Shown piece after piece: positions 18,486 to 27,103 of a stretch of 53,060 nucleotides of DNA (positions are counted from its first letter, which is position 1; each line of letters starts with the position of its first letter). A program made the translations under genes and the position numbers. The stretch is from Chryseobacterium sp. PMSZPI. GTDB lineage: Bacteria; Bacteroidota; Bacteroidia; Flavobacteriales; Weeksellaceae. The notes under the pieces were generated by a model, which had not been told where the DNA came from, searched no databases, and saw nothing but the letters and a program-made list of their open reading frames with translations. The stretch lies in assembly GCF_002835665.1 (NCBI RefSeq), contig NZ_PIZV01000059.1:1-53060 (forward strand). The letters run 5' to 3'.

Positions 18486-19439
18486 ATGATGATGGATTTT
18501 CTTATGAGCGAGGACGGGTTAGAAACTGTATATGCATGGGCAGTGCCATTACATGCTACGGTTATTTTAGCTGAAATGATTTATAGCCACGTTTCCGAAG
18601 CTAAATTGTATAGTGGGAAAGACCTTGCAACAAACATTTATCTTGCTTTGATGAATTTTGGTCTTGACCTGATCATGAAGGCCTTTGCAATGGGGGTGAT
18701 GTTTTTCTTCTACCACCACAGAATCTTCTCCTGGGATCTTAGTATCTGGTATTTGCTGGCTTGTTTTGTGATTACTGACTTTGCCTACTATGTATTGCAT
18801 TATGTGGATCATCGTTCGAGAGCATTCTGGGCAGTTCATATTACGCACCATAGCTCAGAATTTTTTAACCTTACTACAGGATTCAGAAGTCCGGTATTAC
18901 AACCGCTTTACAGATATTTATACTTTTCACCGTTAGCATTCTTAGGATTTAATCCTTGGCATATTATGGTGGCTTACGCAATCGGGCAGGTATATGGAAC
19001 TTGGGTACATACACAAACTGTGAAGAGTATGGGATTCTTAGAGCATATTTTAGTAACACCTTCTCATCACCGTGTACATCACGCATGTAATGTTAAATAT
19101 CTTGATAAGAACATGGGAATGTGCCTGATTATTTGGGATAAAATATTCGGAACTTTCGAAAAAGAAGATCCTAATGTTCCCGTAAAATATGGTATCTATC
19201 CCAAAATGCCGGATAACAGACCGGATACCGTTCTTTTCTATGAATGGAGAAAGATTTGGAAAGATCTTAAACAACCGGGATTAAAATTTACTGATAGAAT
19301 CAATTATATTTTCAATTCGCCGGGCTGGAGGCATGATGGGACAGGAAAGACGGTAAGACAATATCAGAAAGAATATTTTGCAAGACAGGCAAAAAGAAAA
19401 GAACAACAAAACAATATAAAAGAGCAGAAAACTGCTTAA
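18486..19439 (+). CDS. Sterol desaturase / fatty acid hydroxylase superfamily membrane protein
   Basis: 317 aa, several transmembrane helices. The His-box iron ligands of the family are visible: HYVDHRSR, HITHHSSE and HTQTVKSM...PSHHRVHH. Such di-iron membrane enzymes hydroxylate or desaturate lipids; bacterial members of unknown substrate are common. The C-terminus is a charged tail. Alternative starts at 18489 and 18492 would change only the first residues. Monocistronic, with its own promoter and terminator. Confidence 0.9.
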   Translation: MMMDFLMSEDGLETVYAWAVPLHATVILAEMIYSHVSEAKLYSGKDLATNIYLALMNFGLDLIMKAFAMGVMFFFYHHRIFSWDLSIWYLLACFVITDFAYYVLHYVDHRSRAFWAVHITHHSSEFFNLTTGFRSPVLQPLYRYLYFSPLAFLGFNPWHIMVAYAIGQVYGTWVHTQTVKSMGFLEHILVTPSHHRVHHACNVKYLDKNMGMCLIIWDKIFGTFEKEDPNVPVKYGIYPKMPDNRPDTVLFYEWRKIWKDLKQPGLKFTDRINYIFNSPGWRHDGTGKTVRQYQKEYFARQAKRKEQQNNIKEQKTA

Positions 19440-19445
19440 TATAAG

Positions 19446-19475
19446 AAACGGACTTTTGAGTCCGTTTTTCTTTTT
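19446..19475 (+). terminator. Intrinsic terminator after the sterol-desaturase-like gene
   Basis: AAACGGACT-TTTG-AGTCCGTTT followed by TTC and T6: a 9-bp perfect stem, 7 nt after the stop codon. Confidence 0.85.
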
Positions 19476-19621
19476 TTATACTTATTGCTGAATAATTGTA
19501 GTTGTCATCGACTTTGTTGAACCTCTTTGCTAGAATTTGGAGCGGAGCGAGGAATCTCTTAAACCCTCAAAACCTCTCATGCATCCGACCCCATTCCAAC
19601 TGAAAGTCCTATTTTTGTCCT

Positions 19622-20500
19622 ATGAAAAAGATATTTCTGATTGTAACTCTTATTGCCGCTCAATCTGTATTTGCACAACAAGTTGATTTTCTAAAAATAA
19701 AGAAATATAAAGTCAATGAATTGAACAATAAAATTCAGGAGACTTCCGGACTGAATATGTTTAAAGGAAAATTATATACCTTTAACGATAGTGGCAATGA
19801 TCCCGAGTTATTTGAAATCAATAAAATATCAGGAGAGATTGTAAAAACTTTTAAAGTGAATGCAAAAAACAAGGACTGGGAAGCTTTAACAAATGACGGT
19901 GATTATTTTTATATAGGAGATTTTGGAAATAACACTGGAAAACGAGAGGACCTTAGTATCTATAAAGTTCCTTTTCGAAACGATAGTTTACAAAATGATC
20001 AGATTAAAGAGATTTCATTTCAATACCCTGAACAGACTGAATATAAATCTACCAATCTAAATACCGATTTTGATGCGGAAGCGATGGTATATGCCCATGG
20101 AAAACTGCATCTTTTTACCAAAGAATGGGTGTCAAAAGCAACCACTCATTATGTAATTGATCCGGAAGTATACGAAAAACAGGATGCTGTAAAAACAGAG
20201 TCCTACAGAACTAACTTTGTGGTAACAGATGCTGCTTACTTTGATAAAAAGCTTTATTTGGTAGGGTATACGAAAAAAACAGAAGTCTTTTTGGATATTT
20301 TTAAAGAAACGGAACCTGGAGTATTTTTCAAAGAAATTCCGGAACATTATTATTTGGGAAGTGCTTTGTCTGTTGGACAAATTGAAGGGGTTGCTGTAGA
20401 CGAAACAGGAATTTATATATCGGGCGAAAAATTTAAATCACCTCTGGGAAGTGTAAAACCTTCATTTTATTTTATCCCAAAAAATAAACTCAAAGACTAA
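19622..20500 (+). CDS. Secreted beta-propeller-like protein of unknown function
   Basis: 292 aa with signal peptide (MKKIFLIVTLIAAQSVFAQQ). The mature part has regularly spaced aromatic/Gly strands (GKLYTFNDSGNDPELFEI, YFYIGDFGNNTGKREDLSIY, TDFDAEAMVYAHGKLHLFTK, VGQIEGVAVDETGIYISGE). These look like blades of an esterase/phytase-like or SdiA-regulated-like propeller. No catalytic residues can be assigned. Probably periplasmic or outer-membrane-associated; it has no operon partner. Confidence 0.7.
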   Translation: MKKIFLIVTLIAAQSVFAQQVDFLKIKKYKVNELNNKIQETSGLNMFKGKLYTFNDSGNDPELFEINKISGEIVKTFKVNAKNKDWEALTNDGDYFYIGDFGNNTGKREDLSIYKVPFRNDSLQNDQIKEISFQYPEQTEYKSTNLNTDFDAEAMVYAHGKLHLFTKEWVSKATTHYVIDPEVYEKQDAVKTESYRTNFVVTDAAYFDKKLYLVGYTKKTEVFLDIFKETEPGVFFKEIPEHYYLGSALSVGQIEGVAVDETGIYISGEKFKSPLGSVKPSFYFIPKNKLKD

Positions 20501-20528
20501 TTTTGGCTTAAAATTGACCGAAAAAAAT

Positions 20529-20536
20529 TATCTTTG
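20529..20536 (+). promoter_or_regulatory. -7 box (TATCTTTG) for the polyprenyl synthase gene
   Basis: TATCTTTG matches TAnnTTTG, 37 nt before the GTG start at 20574. Confidence 0.6.
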
Positions 20537-20573
20537 TGAGAATTAATAATTATTCACCCAGCATTCGCAGATT

Positions 20574-21551
20574 GTGGCAAATATCGTAGAAGAAATCAAA
20601 CAACCGATTAATGAGGAAATGAAACTTTTTGAACAGAAGTTTTATGAATCAATGCAGAGTAAAGTACCTTTATTAGATAAAGTAACTCGTTTTATTGTTA
20701 CCACCAAAGGGAAACAAATGCGTCCAATGTTTGTATTTCTTTGTGCAAAACTCGTAGGAGATGTTACCGAGAAAACCTATCGTGGTGCTTCCATGATTGA
20801 ATTGATTCACACGGCTACTTTAGTGCATGATGATGTGGTGGATGAAAGTTTTAAGCGTCGTAATTTTTTCTCCATTAATGCCTTATGGAAGAATAAAATA
20901 GCCGTTTTGGTAGGAGATTACCTTTTATCAAAATCAGTGTTATTATCCACAGATCATAAAGATTATGATCTTCTTGGTGTCATTTCAAGAACAATTCGTG
21001 AAATGTCCGAAGGAGAGCTACTTCAGTTGGAGAAAGCCAGAAAATTGGATATTACAGAAGATGTTTATTATGAAATTATTCGCCAGAAAACAGCAACTTT
21101 AATAGCAGCATGTTGTGAAATCGGAGTTCTTTCCAATAGTACAGATGAAGTCCTTGCTAAAAAGATGCAGGATTTCGGAACGTACACCGGAATGGCTTTT
21201 CAAATTAAAGATGATCTTTTTGATTATTTGAGCTCTAATGTTATTGGTAAACCTGTAGGGATTGACATCAAAGAGCAGAAAATGACACTGCCTCTGATTT
21301 ATACTTTGAAAACAGCCGGTGAAAAAGATAGAAAATATTATTTCGATACCATAAAACGTTATAATAATAATCCTAAAAGGGTAAAAGAACTTATTGAATT
21401 TGTTAAAAGTTCAGGTGGATTAGAATATGCCATCACGGTTATGAAAGATTTTCAGCAGAAAGCAAAGGATCTTCTGAATGATTTTCCCGATTCTGAAGCA
21501 CGAAAATCCTTACATAGTATGCTAGATTACGTAATTGAGCGAAAATTTTAA
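20574..21551 (+). CDS. Polyprenyl (probably octaprenyl/heptaprenyl) diphosphate synthase
   Basis: 325 aa, GTG start at 20574 (product ANIVEEIKQPINEEMKLFEQ after the Met). Both Asp-rich motifs of trans-prenyltransferases are present: HDDVVDESFKRR (first, DDxxD) and QIKDDLFDYLSS (second). KGKQMRPMFVFLCAKL is the substrate-binding region. Long-chain enzymes of this kind make the isoprenoid tail of menaquinone. Chain length cannot be fixed by eye, although no bulky aromatics lie directly before the first Asp motif, which suits a long product. Confidence 0.93.
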   Translation: MANIVEEIKQPINEEMKLFEQKFYESMQSKVPLLDKVTRFIVTTKGKQMRPMFVFLCAKLVGDVTEKTYRGASMIELIHTATLVHDDVVDESFKRRNFFSINALWKNKIAVLVGDYLLSKSVLLSTDHKDYDLLGVISRTIREMSEGELLQLEKARKLDITEDVYYEIIRQKTATLIAACCEIGVLSNSTDEVLAKKMQDFGTYTGMAFQIKDDLFDYLSSNVIGKPVGIDIKEQKMTLPLIYTLKTAGEKDRKYYFDTIKRYNNNPKRVKELIEFVKSSGGLEYAITVMKDFQQKAKDLLNDFPDSEARKSLHSMLDYVIERKF

Positions 21552-21552
21552 A

Positions 21553-21846
21553 TTAAATTATTTTTAGGGTTACAATAATAACGGCTAGGACTATACAAAA
21601 TAACGCGATTAAAAATAAATAATCCGCAATAGTCTCAAACGAGTATTCTCGCTTCTCATTATGAGTTCTGATAGCCAGAAATGAAAAGAAGCAGCTGCAT
21701 GCAAAAAGGATACAAGCAAAACCTGCAAACTCATCTAAATACGTATCATGGCTTATTCTAGCGATTTTCAAAGACGTAATAATAATTAATGAAAACCCTA
21801 AAAGATTGCTAGATGCATTTAAAATATGGGGTGACTTTTTTTCCAT
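21553..21846 (-). CDS. Small membrane protein, unknown
   Basis: 97 aa from the ATG at 21846 (MEKKSPHILNASSNLLGFSL); the frame extends to a TTG at 21891. Three hydrophobic segments (NLLGFSLIIITSLKIA, FAGFACILFACSCFFSFLAI, YLFLIALFCIVLAVIIVTL) separated by short charged loops (RTHNEKREYS). No family recognised. It is convergent with the prenyl synthase gene, their stop codons separated by 1 nt, so there is no room for a terminator between them. Confidence 0.65.
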   Translation of the reverse strand: MEKKSPHILNASSNLLGFSLIIITSLKIARISHDTYLDEFAGFACILFACSCFFSFLAIRTHNEKREYSFETIADYLFLIALFCIVLAVIIVTLKII

Positions 21847-21981
21847 CTTACAATTTTTTTCAAAATAAAGCACAATTTTTTTTATTATCAAATTTTTAAA
21901 AAAGATTAATAAAAATTAAAATTAATTTAAAAAGTGTATATTAGCAAAATACTTGAAGAATAAAAACTTTTATACTTAGCT

Positions 21982-24414
21982 ATGCAAACAACCTATATTG
22001 AAACACAGCAAATATCCTTTCAAGATTTTAAAAATCAAATACTTGAAGACTACAAGTTAGGAAGGATCTCTCGTGAAATGTCTTATCTTGGAAGAAGAGA
22101 AGTACTCACAGGAAAAGCTAAATTCGGAATTTTTGGGGATGGTAAGGAACTTCCTCAGCTGGCAATGGCGAAGGTTTTCAGAAATGGAGACTTCCGTTCA
22201 GGATATTACAGAGACCAGACTTTTGCATTAGCAGTGGATGCTTTAACAGTGGAAAGCTTTTTTGCACAGATGTATGCCGATACAAGTGTAGAAAGAGAGC
22301 CGGCTTCAGCAGGAAGACAGATGAACGGACACTTTGCGACAAGAAGTTTACATGAAGACGGAAGTTGGAAAGATCTTACGGCACAGAAGAATATTTCTTC
22401 GGATATTTCACCTACAGCAGGTCAAATGCCAAGATTATTAGGATTAGCTCAGGCTTCTACTATTTATAAAAGTGTAAAATTTGAAGGTTCCGAAAAATTC
22501 TCAAAAGAAGGAAAGGAGATTGCTTTCGGAACAATTGGTGATGCTTCTACGGCAGAAGGCCATTTTTGGGAAACATTGAATGCAGCATGTGCACTTCAGG
22601 TTCCAATGATTGTATCCATCTGGGATGACGGATATGGAATTTCAGTTCCTACAAAAAACCAAAGAGCAAAAGCTGATATCAGTGAGATGCTAAGCGGTTT
22701 CCAAAGAAAAGAAGGAGAAAACCAAGGATGTGAGATTATCCAGGTTAAAGCTTGGGATTATCCTGCACTATTGGATGCATATGCCAAAGCGGAACATTTT
22801 GCAAGAACGGAAAGCGTTCCTGTGGTCGTTCACGTGGTAGATGTTACACAACCTCAAGGGCATTCTACATCAGGATCTCACGAAAGATATAAAAATGAAG
22901 AGCGTCTTGCTTGGGAAGCAGAATATGACGGATTGGCAAAATTCAAAGAATGGATTTTGAATTATTCTATTGAAATTGACGGAAAAGAAGAAGTAATTGC
23001 TACCGCTGAAGAATTAGATACTATTGATGAAGAAGCGAAGAAAACAGCGAAAGCAGGACAGAAAACAGCTTGGGATAATTATCAGAATGCCATTAAAGAT
23101 TTAATTCAGTCTGTTTTACCTTTAGTAGAAAATCTTAAAGGGCAGAATGCTGAGGTGGAAGCTCATATTACCCATTTCAATAAATTGGTTTCTAAGGCTA
23201 AAAAAGATGTATTCCATTTAGCCAGAAAAGCTTTATTAGCAACAAGAGGTACAAATTCTGCAGAAAGAAACCAATTGATGCAGAAATACAATGAAGTAGC
23301 TGAAATCGAAAAAGATAACTATTCTTCTCATTTATATTCAGAATCTCAATGGAAAGCTGAAAACATCAAAGAGATCAAACCGGTTTATTCCGATAGTTCT
23401 GAAGATGTAGACGGTAGAGTAGTGATCAGAAATAACTTCGATAAAATTTTCTCAAAATATCCTGAAACATTAATCTTTGGTGAAGATACCGGAAATATCG
23501 GGGACGTTAACCAAGGACTGGAAGGAATGCAGGAAAAATACGGAGCATTACGTATCGCTGATACCGGAATCCGTGAAGCTACCATCCTTGGACAGGGGAT
23601 TGGTATGGCAATGAGAGGATTAAGACCTATCGCTGAAATCCAATATCTGGACTATGTTCTTTACTGTTTACAAGGAATGAGTGATGATTTGGCAACAGTA
23701 CAATACAGAACAAAAGGAGGTCAGAAAGCTCCTTTAATCATCAGAACAAGAGGTCACAGATTAGAAGGAATCTGGCATTCAGGTTCTCCGATGGCAGGAA
23801 TTTTAAACCTTTCAAAAGGTATTTTAGTCCTTGTTCCAAGAAGCTTAACGAAAGCAGCAGGATTCTATAATACAATGCTTCAGGCAGATGAACCTGCCAT
23901 TATCGTAGAATGTCTGAACGGATACAGATTGAAAGAAAAGCAGCCTGATAACCTTGGGGAATTCACTGTGCCTGTAGGTAAAATTGAAGTGACTAAAGAA
24001 GGAACAGATGTTACTTTGGTAACATATGGATCTACCTGGAGAATCGTTACAGAAGCAGCAAATGAATTAGAAAAATTAGGAATTTCTGCTGAAGTAATCG
24101 ATATTCAATCATTAATTCCTTTTGATTTATCTCACGAGATTGCTGAAAGTGTTAAGAAAACGAATAGATTAGTCGTAATTGACGAAGATGTGGAAGGAGG
24201 AACTACCGGATTTATCCTACAGCAAATTTTAGAAAAACAAAAAGCATTCAGATATCTGGATTCAGATCCGTTGACGATCTCTGCTAACGATCACAGACCT
24301 GCGTATGCAAGTGATGGAGACTATTTCAGTAAGCCATCTACAGATGATATGGTAGAAAAGATCTACGCGATGTTTAACGAAGCAAATCCTCAGAAATATC
24401 CTGCGATATTCTAA
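21982..24414 (+). CDS. Fused E1 alpha/beta subunits of a branched-chain-type 2-oxoacid dehydrogenase
   Basis: 810 aa. The N-terminal half is E1-alpha: thiamine diphosphate motif GDASTAEGHFWETLNAAC and the phosphorylation-loop-like HSTSGSHERYKNEERL. A Lys/Glu-rich linker (about residues 330-465) leads to an E1-beta half (IFGEDTGNIGDVNQGLEGMQ, GMAMRGLRPIAEIQYLDYV, VIDEDVEGGTTGFI). Separate genes in most bacteria, these are fused in many Bacteroidota. The product decarboxylates a 2-oxoacid (2-oxoisovalerate type most likely) and passes the acyl group to E2. No E2 is adjacent; an E3 (lpdA) lies at 40.4 kb. Confidence 0.92.
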   Translation: MQTTYIETQQISFQDFKNQILEDYKLGRISREMSYLGRREVLTGKAKFGIFGDGKELPQLAMAKVFRNGDFRSGYYRDQTFALAVDALTVESFFAQMYADTSVEREPASAGRQMNGHFATRSLHEDGSWKDLTAQKNISSDISPTAGQMPRLLGLAQASTIYKSVKFEGSEKFSKEGKEIAFGTIGDASTAEGHFWETLNAACALQVPMIVSIWDDGYGISVPTKNQRAKADISEMLSGFQRKEGENQGCEIIQVKAWDYPALLDAYAKAEHFARTESVPVVVHVVDVTQPQGHSTSGSHERYKNEERLAWEAEYDGLAKFKEWILNYSIEIDGKEEVIATAEELDTIDEEAKKTAKAGQKTAWDNYQNAIKDLIQSVLPLVENLKGQNAEVEAHITHFNKLVSKAKKDVFHLARKALLATRGTNSAERNQLMQKYNEVAEIEKDNYSSHLYSESQWKAENIKEIKPVYSDSSEDVDGRVVIRNNFDKIFSKYPETLIFGEDTGNIGDVNQGLEGMQEKYGALRIADTGIREATILGQGIGMAMRGLRPIAEIQYLDYVLYCLQGMSDDLATVQYRTKGGQKAPLIIRTRGHRLEGIWHSGSPMAGILNLSKGILVLVPRSLTKAAGFYNTMLQADEPAIIVECLNGYRLKEKQPDNLGEFTVPVGKIEVTKEGTDVTLVTYGSTWRIVTEAANELEKLGISAEVIDIQSLIPFDLSHEIAESVKKTNRLVVIDEDVEGGTTGFILQQILEKQKAFRYLDSDPLTISANDHRPAYASDGDYFSKPSTDDMVEKIYAMFNEANPQKYPAIF

Positions 24415-24435
24415 TTGGGATTAAAATAATATAAG

Positions 24436-24467
24436 AAGAGAGCTTTCAAATTTTGAAAGCTCTCTTT
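24436..24467 (+). terminator. Intrinsic terminator between the E1 fusion and hxlR-type genes
   Basis: A perfect palindrome with 15-bp arms (AAGAGAGCTTTCAAA / TTTGAAAGCTCTCTT) ending in T-rich sequence; usable from both sides of this convergent gene pair. Confidence 0.85.
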
Positions 24468-24496
24468 GTATTTTAATTATTAAAAAAATAGAACTG

Positions 24497-24880
24497 TTAA
24501 AGCTTAATAGCTTTTTCTACTTCCTTACCTAAAACAGAACATTGTTCAGACTGTAATCCTTTTACCTGATATTTCGCTTCCCATTCTTCCAGTAAATATA
24601 AGATGGGTAGAAGCGCCAAACCTTTCTCTGTCAGTGAATATTCAACCCTTGGCGGAAGTTCTTTAAACTCTTCCCGGATGATTAATCCATCGCTTTCCAT
24701 TTCTCTCAGTTGATCAGTCAATACTTTTCTTGAAATCACATTAATGCGTACGGCAAGTTCTCCAAAACGAAGTTTTCGGTCTTTGATAACCAGTACAATA
24801 ATCGGTTTCCATTTGCTCCCCAAAGCGGCCATTGCTTTACCTAAAGGACAGCTGTATTGCATTAATTCGTTCTTTTTCAT
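24497..24880 (-). CDS. HxlR-family winged-helix transcriptional regulator
   Basis: 127 aa. Classic HxlR layout: CPLGKAMAALGSKWKPIIVL near the start (a Cys at residue 10 that may be redox-sensitive), the helix LRFGELAVRINVISRKVLTDQLREME and wing LPPRVEYSLTEKG (landmarks). HxlR/YodB-type proteins repress divergent redox or quinone-detoxification genes and sense electrophiles or thiol stress through that Cys. Divergent from an Old Yellow Enzyme gene, with GTTAC operator repeats between them. Confidence 0.92.
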   Translation of the reverse strand: MKKNELMQYSCPLGKAMAALGSKWKPIIVLVIKDRKLRFGELAVRINVISRKVLTDQLREMESDGLIIREEFKELPPRVEYSLTEKGLALLPILYLLEEWEAKYQVKGLQSEQCSVLGKEVEKAIKL

Positions 24881-24926
24881 AGGAAGAGATTCATTTTTAA
24901 GCTTATATAAAATCGAAATTCTATAC

Positions 24927-25023
24927 GTTACTTTGATGTTACTAATGTAAGTTACTGCGAAGTTACCACTATTTTTTTAATAAAAGATACAAAAACGAAC
25001 TATTATTAGTTACTTTGTGTAAC
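24927..25023. promoter_or_regulatory. HxlR operator region: GTTACT direct repeats and a GTTAC-N5-GTAAC palindrome
   Basis: GTTACT occurs at 24927, 24938 and 24951, with GTTACC at 24962, so starts are about 11-13 nt apart and lie on the same helix face. At 25009-25023 is the perfect inverted repeat GTTAC-TTTGT-GTAAC, 24 nt before the OYE start codon. HxlR dimers bind such inverted repeats; the first cluster faces the regulator (autoregulation), the palindrome faces OYE. Confidence 0.75.
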
Positions 25024-25046
25024 AATTATAAAACAAGATTTTAAAT

Positions 25047-26108
25047 ATGAGCACAACATCATTATTTAAACCGTTCCAATATAAAAAATTACAGCTTAAG
25101 AACAGAATTGTAATGGCACCAATGACCAGAGCACAGTCTGACAATGGAGTTCCTACTCAGAAAGTAGTAGACTACTATGGTAGGAGAGCCGCTTCTGAAG
25201 TAGGTTTAATTCTTTCTGAAGGAACCGTAATCAATAGACCGGGATCAAAGAATCTTCAGAATATTCCTGACTTTTATGGAAAAGAGGCATTAAACGGCTG
25301 GAAAAACGTAATTGATACCGTACATCAAAACGGAGGTAAAATGGGACCCCAGATTTGGCACGTAGGCGATACCAGAATGTCCGAGGAATATCCGCTGGTT
25401 CCTATGGAAAAAGCTTCTACGATGACCATTGAAGACATTCAGGATACCATTGCACAGTTTGCAGCTTCTGCAAAGTCAGCAAAAGACCTTGGTTTTGATT
25501 GCCTTGAAATTCATGGAGCCCATGGTTATCTGATTGACCAGTTTTTCTGGGAAGTAACCAATACAAGAACCGATGAGTATGGAGGAAAAACTCTGAAAGA
25601 GAGAAGTAAATTCGCTGTAGATATTGTTAAAGCCATAAGAGCTGCAGTAGGAGAGGACTTTACAATAATTATTCGCCTTTCTCAATGGAAGCAACAGGAC
25701 TATAAAAGTAAATTGGCTCTTACCTCCAATGAAATGGAAGATTGGTTGTTGCCATTAAAAGAGGCCGGAGTAGATATTTTCCATTGCTCACAGCGTCGTT
25801 TCTGGGAACCGGAATTTGACGGTTCTGATTTAAACTTTGCAGGTTGGGCCAAGAAAATTACAGGACAGCCTACCATTACAGTAGGATCTGTAGGATTGAA
25901 TGGCGATTTTTTAAATGCCTTTGCCGGTCAGGGAACAGAAAAAACAGATTTGACAGATTTGATCAGAAGACTTGACAATGAAGAATTCGATCTTGTTGCT
26001 GTAGGACGTGCTATTTTACAGGATTACCAATGGGTACAAAAGATAAAAGACGGTAATACCGAAGCTCTTCTTGACTTTTCAGCAGAAAGTATGGGCGTAT
26101 TATTTTAA
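25047..26108 (+). CDS. Old Yellow Enzyme-type alkene reductase (NADH:flavin oxidoreductase)
   Basis: 353 aa, FMN TIM barrel. N-terminus LFKPFQYKKLQLKNRIVMAPMTRAQSDNG, substrate-binding HGAHGYLIDQFF, then VAVGRAILQDYQWVQ near the C-terminus (landmarks). These enzymes reduce activated C=C bonds such as quinones and enals and act in electrophile detoxification. Control by the divergent HxlR regulator is the usual arrangement and is supported by the operator repeats. ATG 25047 gives the family start. Confidence 0.93.
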   Translation: MSTTSLFKPFQYKKLQLKNRIVMAPMTRAQSDNGVPTQKVVDYYGRRAASEVGLILSEGTVINRPGSKNLQNIPDFYGKEALNGWKNVIDTVHQNGGKMGPQIWHVGDTRMSEEYPLVPMEKASTMTIEDIQDTIAQFAASAKSAKDLGFDCLEIHGAHGYLIDQFFWEVTNTRTDEYGGKTLKERSKFAVDIVKAIRAAVGEDFTIIIRLSQWKQQDYKSKLALTSNEMEDWLLPLKEAGVDIFHCSQRRFWEPEFDGSDLNFAGWAKKITGQPTITVGSVGLNGDFLNAFAGQGTEKTDLTDLIRRLDNEEFDLVAVGRAILQDYQWVQKIKDGNTEALLDFSAESMGVLF

Positions 26109-26254
26109 TGATTATAACTAATAGTGAATTCGCTCGCTGACAATTTTATTACAGCATAATTTTATTCATTAGTGAGAAGGAATTAGCTATTCGCTTTAAT
26201 CATCATAATTCACTTTATTTTATATTTAATTTTTTCACCTATTTATTAAAGAAT

Positions 26255-26286
26255 CGGCTTTCAGGATTTCCTGAAAGCCGGTTTTT
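26255..26286. terminator. Bidirectional terminator between OYE and the GG-leader peptide array
   Basis: CGGCTTTCAGGA / TCCTGAAAGCCG is a perfect 12-bp stem with a TT loop; a T-run follows on the plus side and the minus side ends in TTTAAT. It separates convergent units. Confidence 0.85.
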
Positions 26287-26287
26287 A

Positions 26288-26464
26288 TTATACTGTGCCA
26301 TCAAAGCCACAGGATGTTTCAATAGATTCACAGATCCAGTACATAGGTTTTCCCGGCTCTTTATAAGGACATGCAATAGTTCCGGGACGACAGGTAATAT
26401 TTGGACCTGCTCCACCATTAATTTTCTTTAATTCTGATTTTGTTAGTTTTTGTAGATTTTTCAT
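26288..26464 (-). CDS. GG-leader bacteriocin-like peptide, copy 1
   Basis: 58 aa: ATG at 26464, TAA at 26288-26290. Leader MKNLQKLTKSELKKINGG ends in the double-Gly cleavage motif. The mature part has Cys at CRP, ACPYKE, WICES and TSCGF, four Cys, with the core PGKPMYWIC. The leader is of the type used by Bacteroidota natural-product precursors cleaved and exported by C39 peptidase-ABC transporters. No such exporter is in the window. Third in the array in transcription order. Confidence 0.75.
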   Translation of the reverse strand: MKNLQKLTKSELKKINGGAGPNITCRPGTIACPYKEPGKPMYWICESIETSCGFDGTV

Positions 26465-26494
26465 GTTTAATCGTTTTTTTGGTTATTATTAAAT

Positions 26495-26530
26495 TAAGTC
26501 CGACTTTTAAGTATTTTGAGAATCGGATTT
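26495..26530 (-). repeat. Conserved intercistronic hairpin between peptide copies 2 and 1
   Basis: The minus strand can pair ATCCGA with TCGGAC(T) across about 20 nt. The counterpart in the other spacer (26731-26764) keeps the pairing though one base pair differs. No T-run. Confidence 0.45.
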
Positions 26531-26540
26531 TGATTTGTCT

Positions 26541-26702
26541 TTAGTCTCTGCAACCATAGGCCGCAAATTCACAAGTCCAATAAGCCGGAATTCCTGGCTG
26601 AGCACTGTGATGACATGGGATTTCATCTTCTCCACATACCGGAGCATTACCACCATTGATTTTCTTTAAATTCGATTTTGTTAATTTTCTTAGATTTTTC
26701 AT
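26541..26702 (-). CDS. GG-leader bacteriocin-like peptide, copy 2
   Basis: 53 aa from the ATG at 26702; the longer frame starting at 26729 adds nine residues that its sisters lack. Leader MKNLRKLTKSNLKKINGG, mature NAPVCGEDEIPCHHSAQPG then IPAYWTCEFAAYGCRD, with four Cys and a HH pair. Nearly identical in plan to copy 3 and related to copy 1. Together they form a tandem array with a 235-238-bp period in which spacers are also related. Confidence 0.75.
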   Translation of the reverse strand: MKNLRKLTKSNLKKINGGNAPVCGEDEIPCHHSAQPGIPAYWTCEFAAYGCRD

Positions 26703-26730
26703 GTTTAATAGTTTTTGATTATGATACACT

Positions 26731-26764
26731 AAATCCGACTTCTATGAATTCTAAAATCAGATTT
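26731..26764 (-). repeat. Conserved intercistronic hairpin between peptide copies 3 and 2
   Basis: Plus-strand AAATCCGA (26731-26738) and TCAGATTT (26757-26764) pair over 8 bp with one G-U in the RNA, matching the hairpin at 26495-26530. Confidence 0.45.
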
Positions 26765-26775
26765 CTATTTGTTTT

Positions 26776-26937
26776 TTAGTTTCTGCATCCATACCCGATA
26801 AACTCACAGGTCCAATAGCTTGGATGTCCCGGTTTACCGAAGTGATGACATGGGATTTCATTTTCTCCACATATCGGAGCATTTCCCCCATTGATTTTCT
26901 TTAAGTCTGATTTTGATAATTTTTTTAAATTTTCTAT
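26776..26937 (-). pseudogene. GG-leader bacteriocin-like peptide, copy 3, ATG replaced by ATA
   Basis: Aligned with copies 1 and 2, the frame starts at 26937 with ATA where they have ATG, then reads ENLKKLSKSDLKKINGG and mature NAPICGENEIPCHHFGKPG, HPSYWTCEFIGYGCRN, stop at 26776-26778. Body length (53 codons) equals copy 2 and all four Cys are kept. Upstream in frame there is no ATG, GTG or TTG before a TAA. A TATATTTA -7-like box lies about 23 nt upstream, so it is the first gene of the array. Either a recently silenced copy, a rare AUA start, or a sequencing error. Confidence 0.6.
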
Positions 26938-27103
26938 ATTTTGTGATTTATATGTTGGTGTAAATATAGTATTTTTTTGAAATGATTAAATATTTTAACT
27001 AAAAATTTAAGATATTAATATTTTATGTTAAATTGATTCTAATGTCACAATATGCTCAATGAAGACGTTGTATTCTTCAGGCAACTAAAATTTTAAATAA
27101 AAC
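26938..27103. other. AT-rich spacer between C1 peptidase terminator and peptide array promoter
   Basis: Very AT-rich. Minus-strand TATATTTA at about 26962-26969 is the likely -7 box for the peptide array. Nothing else seen. Confidence 0.4.
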
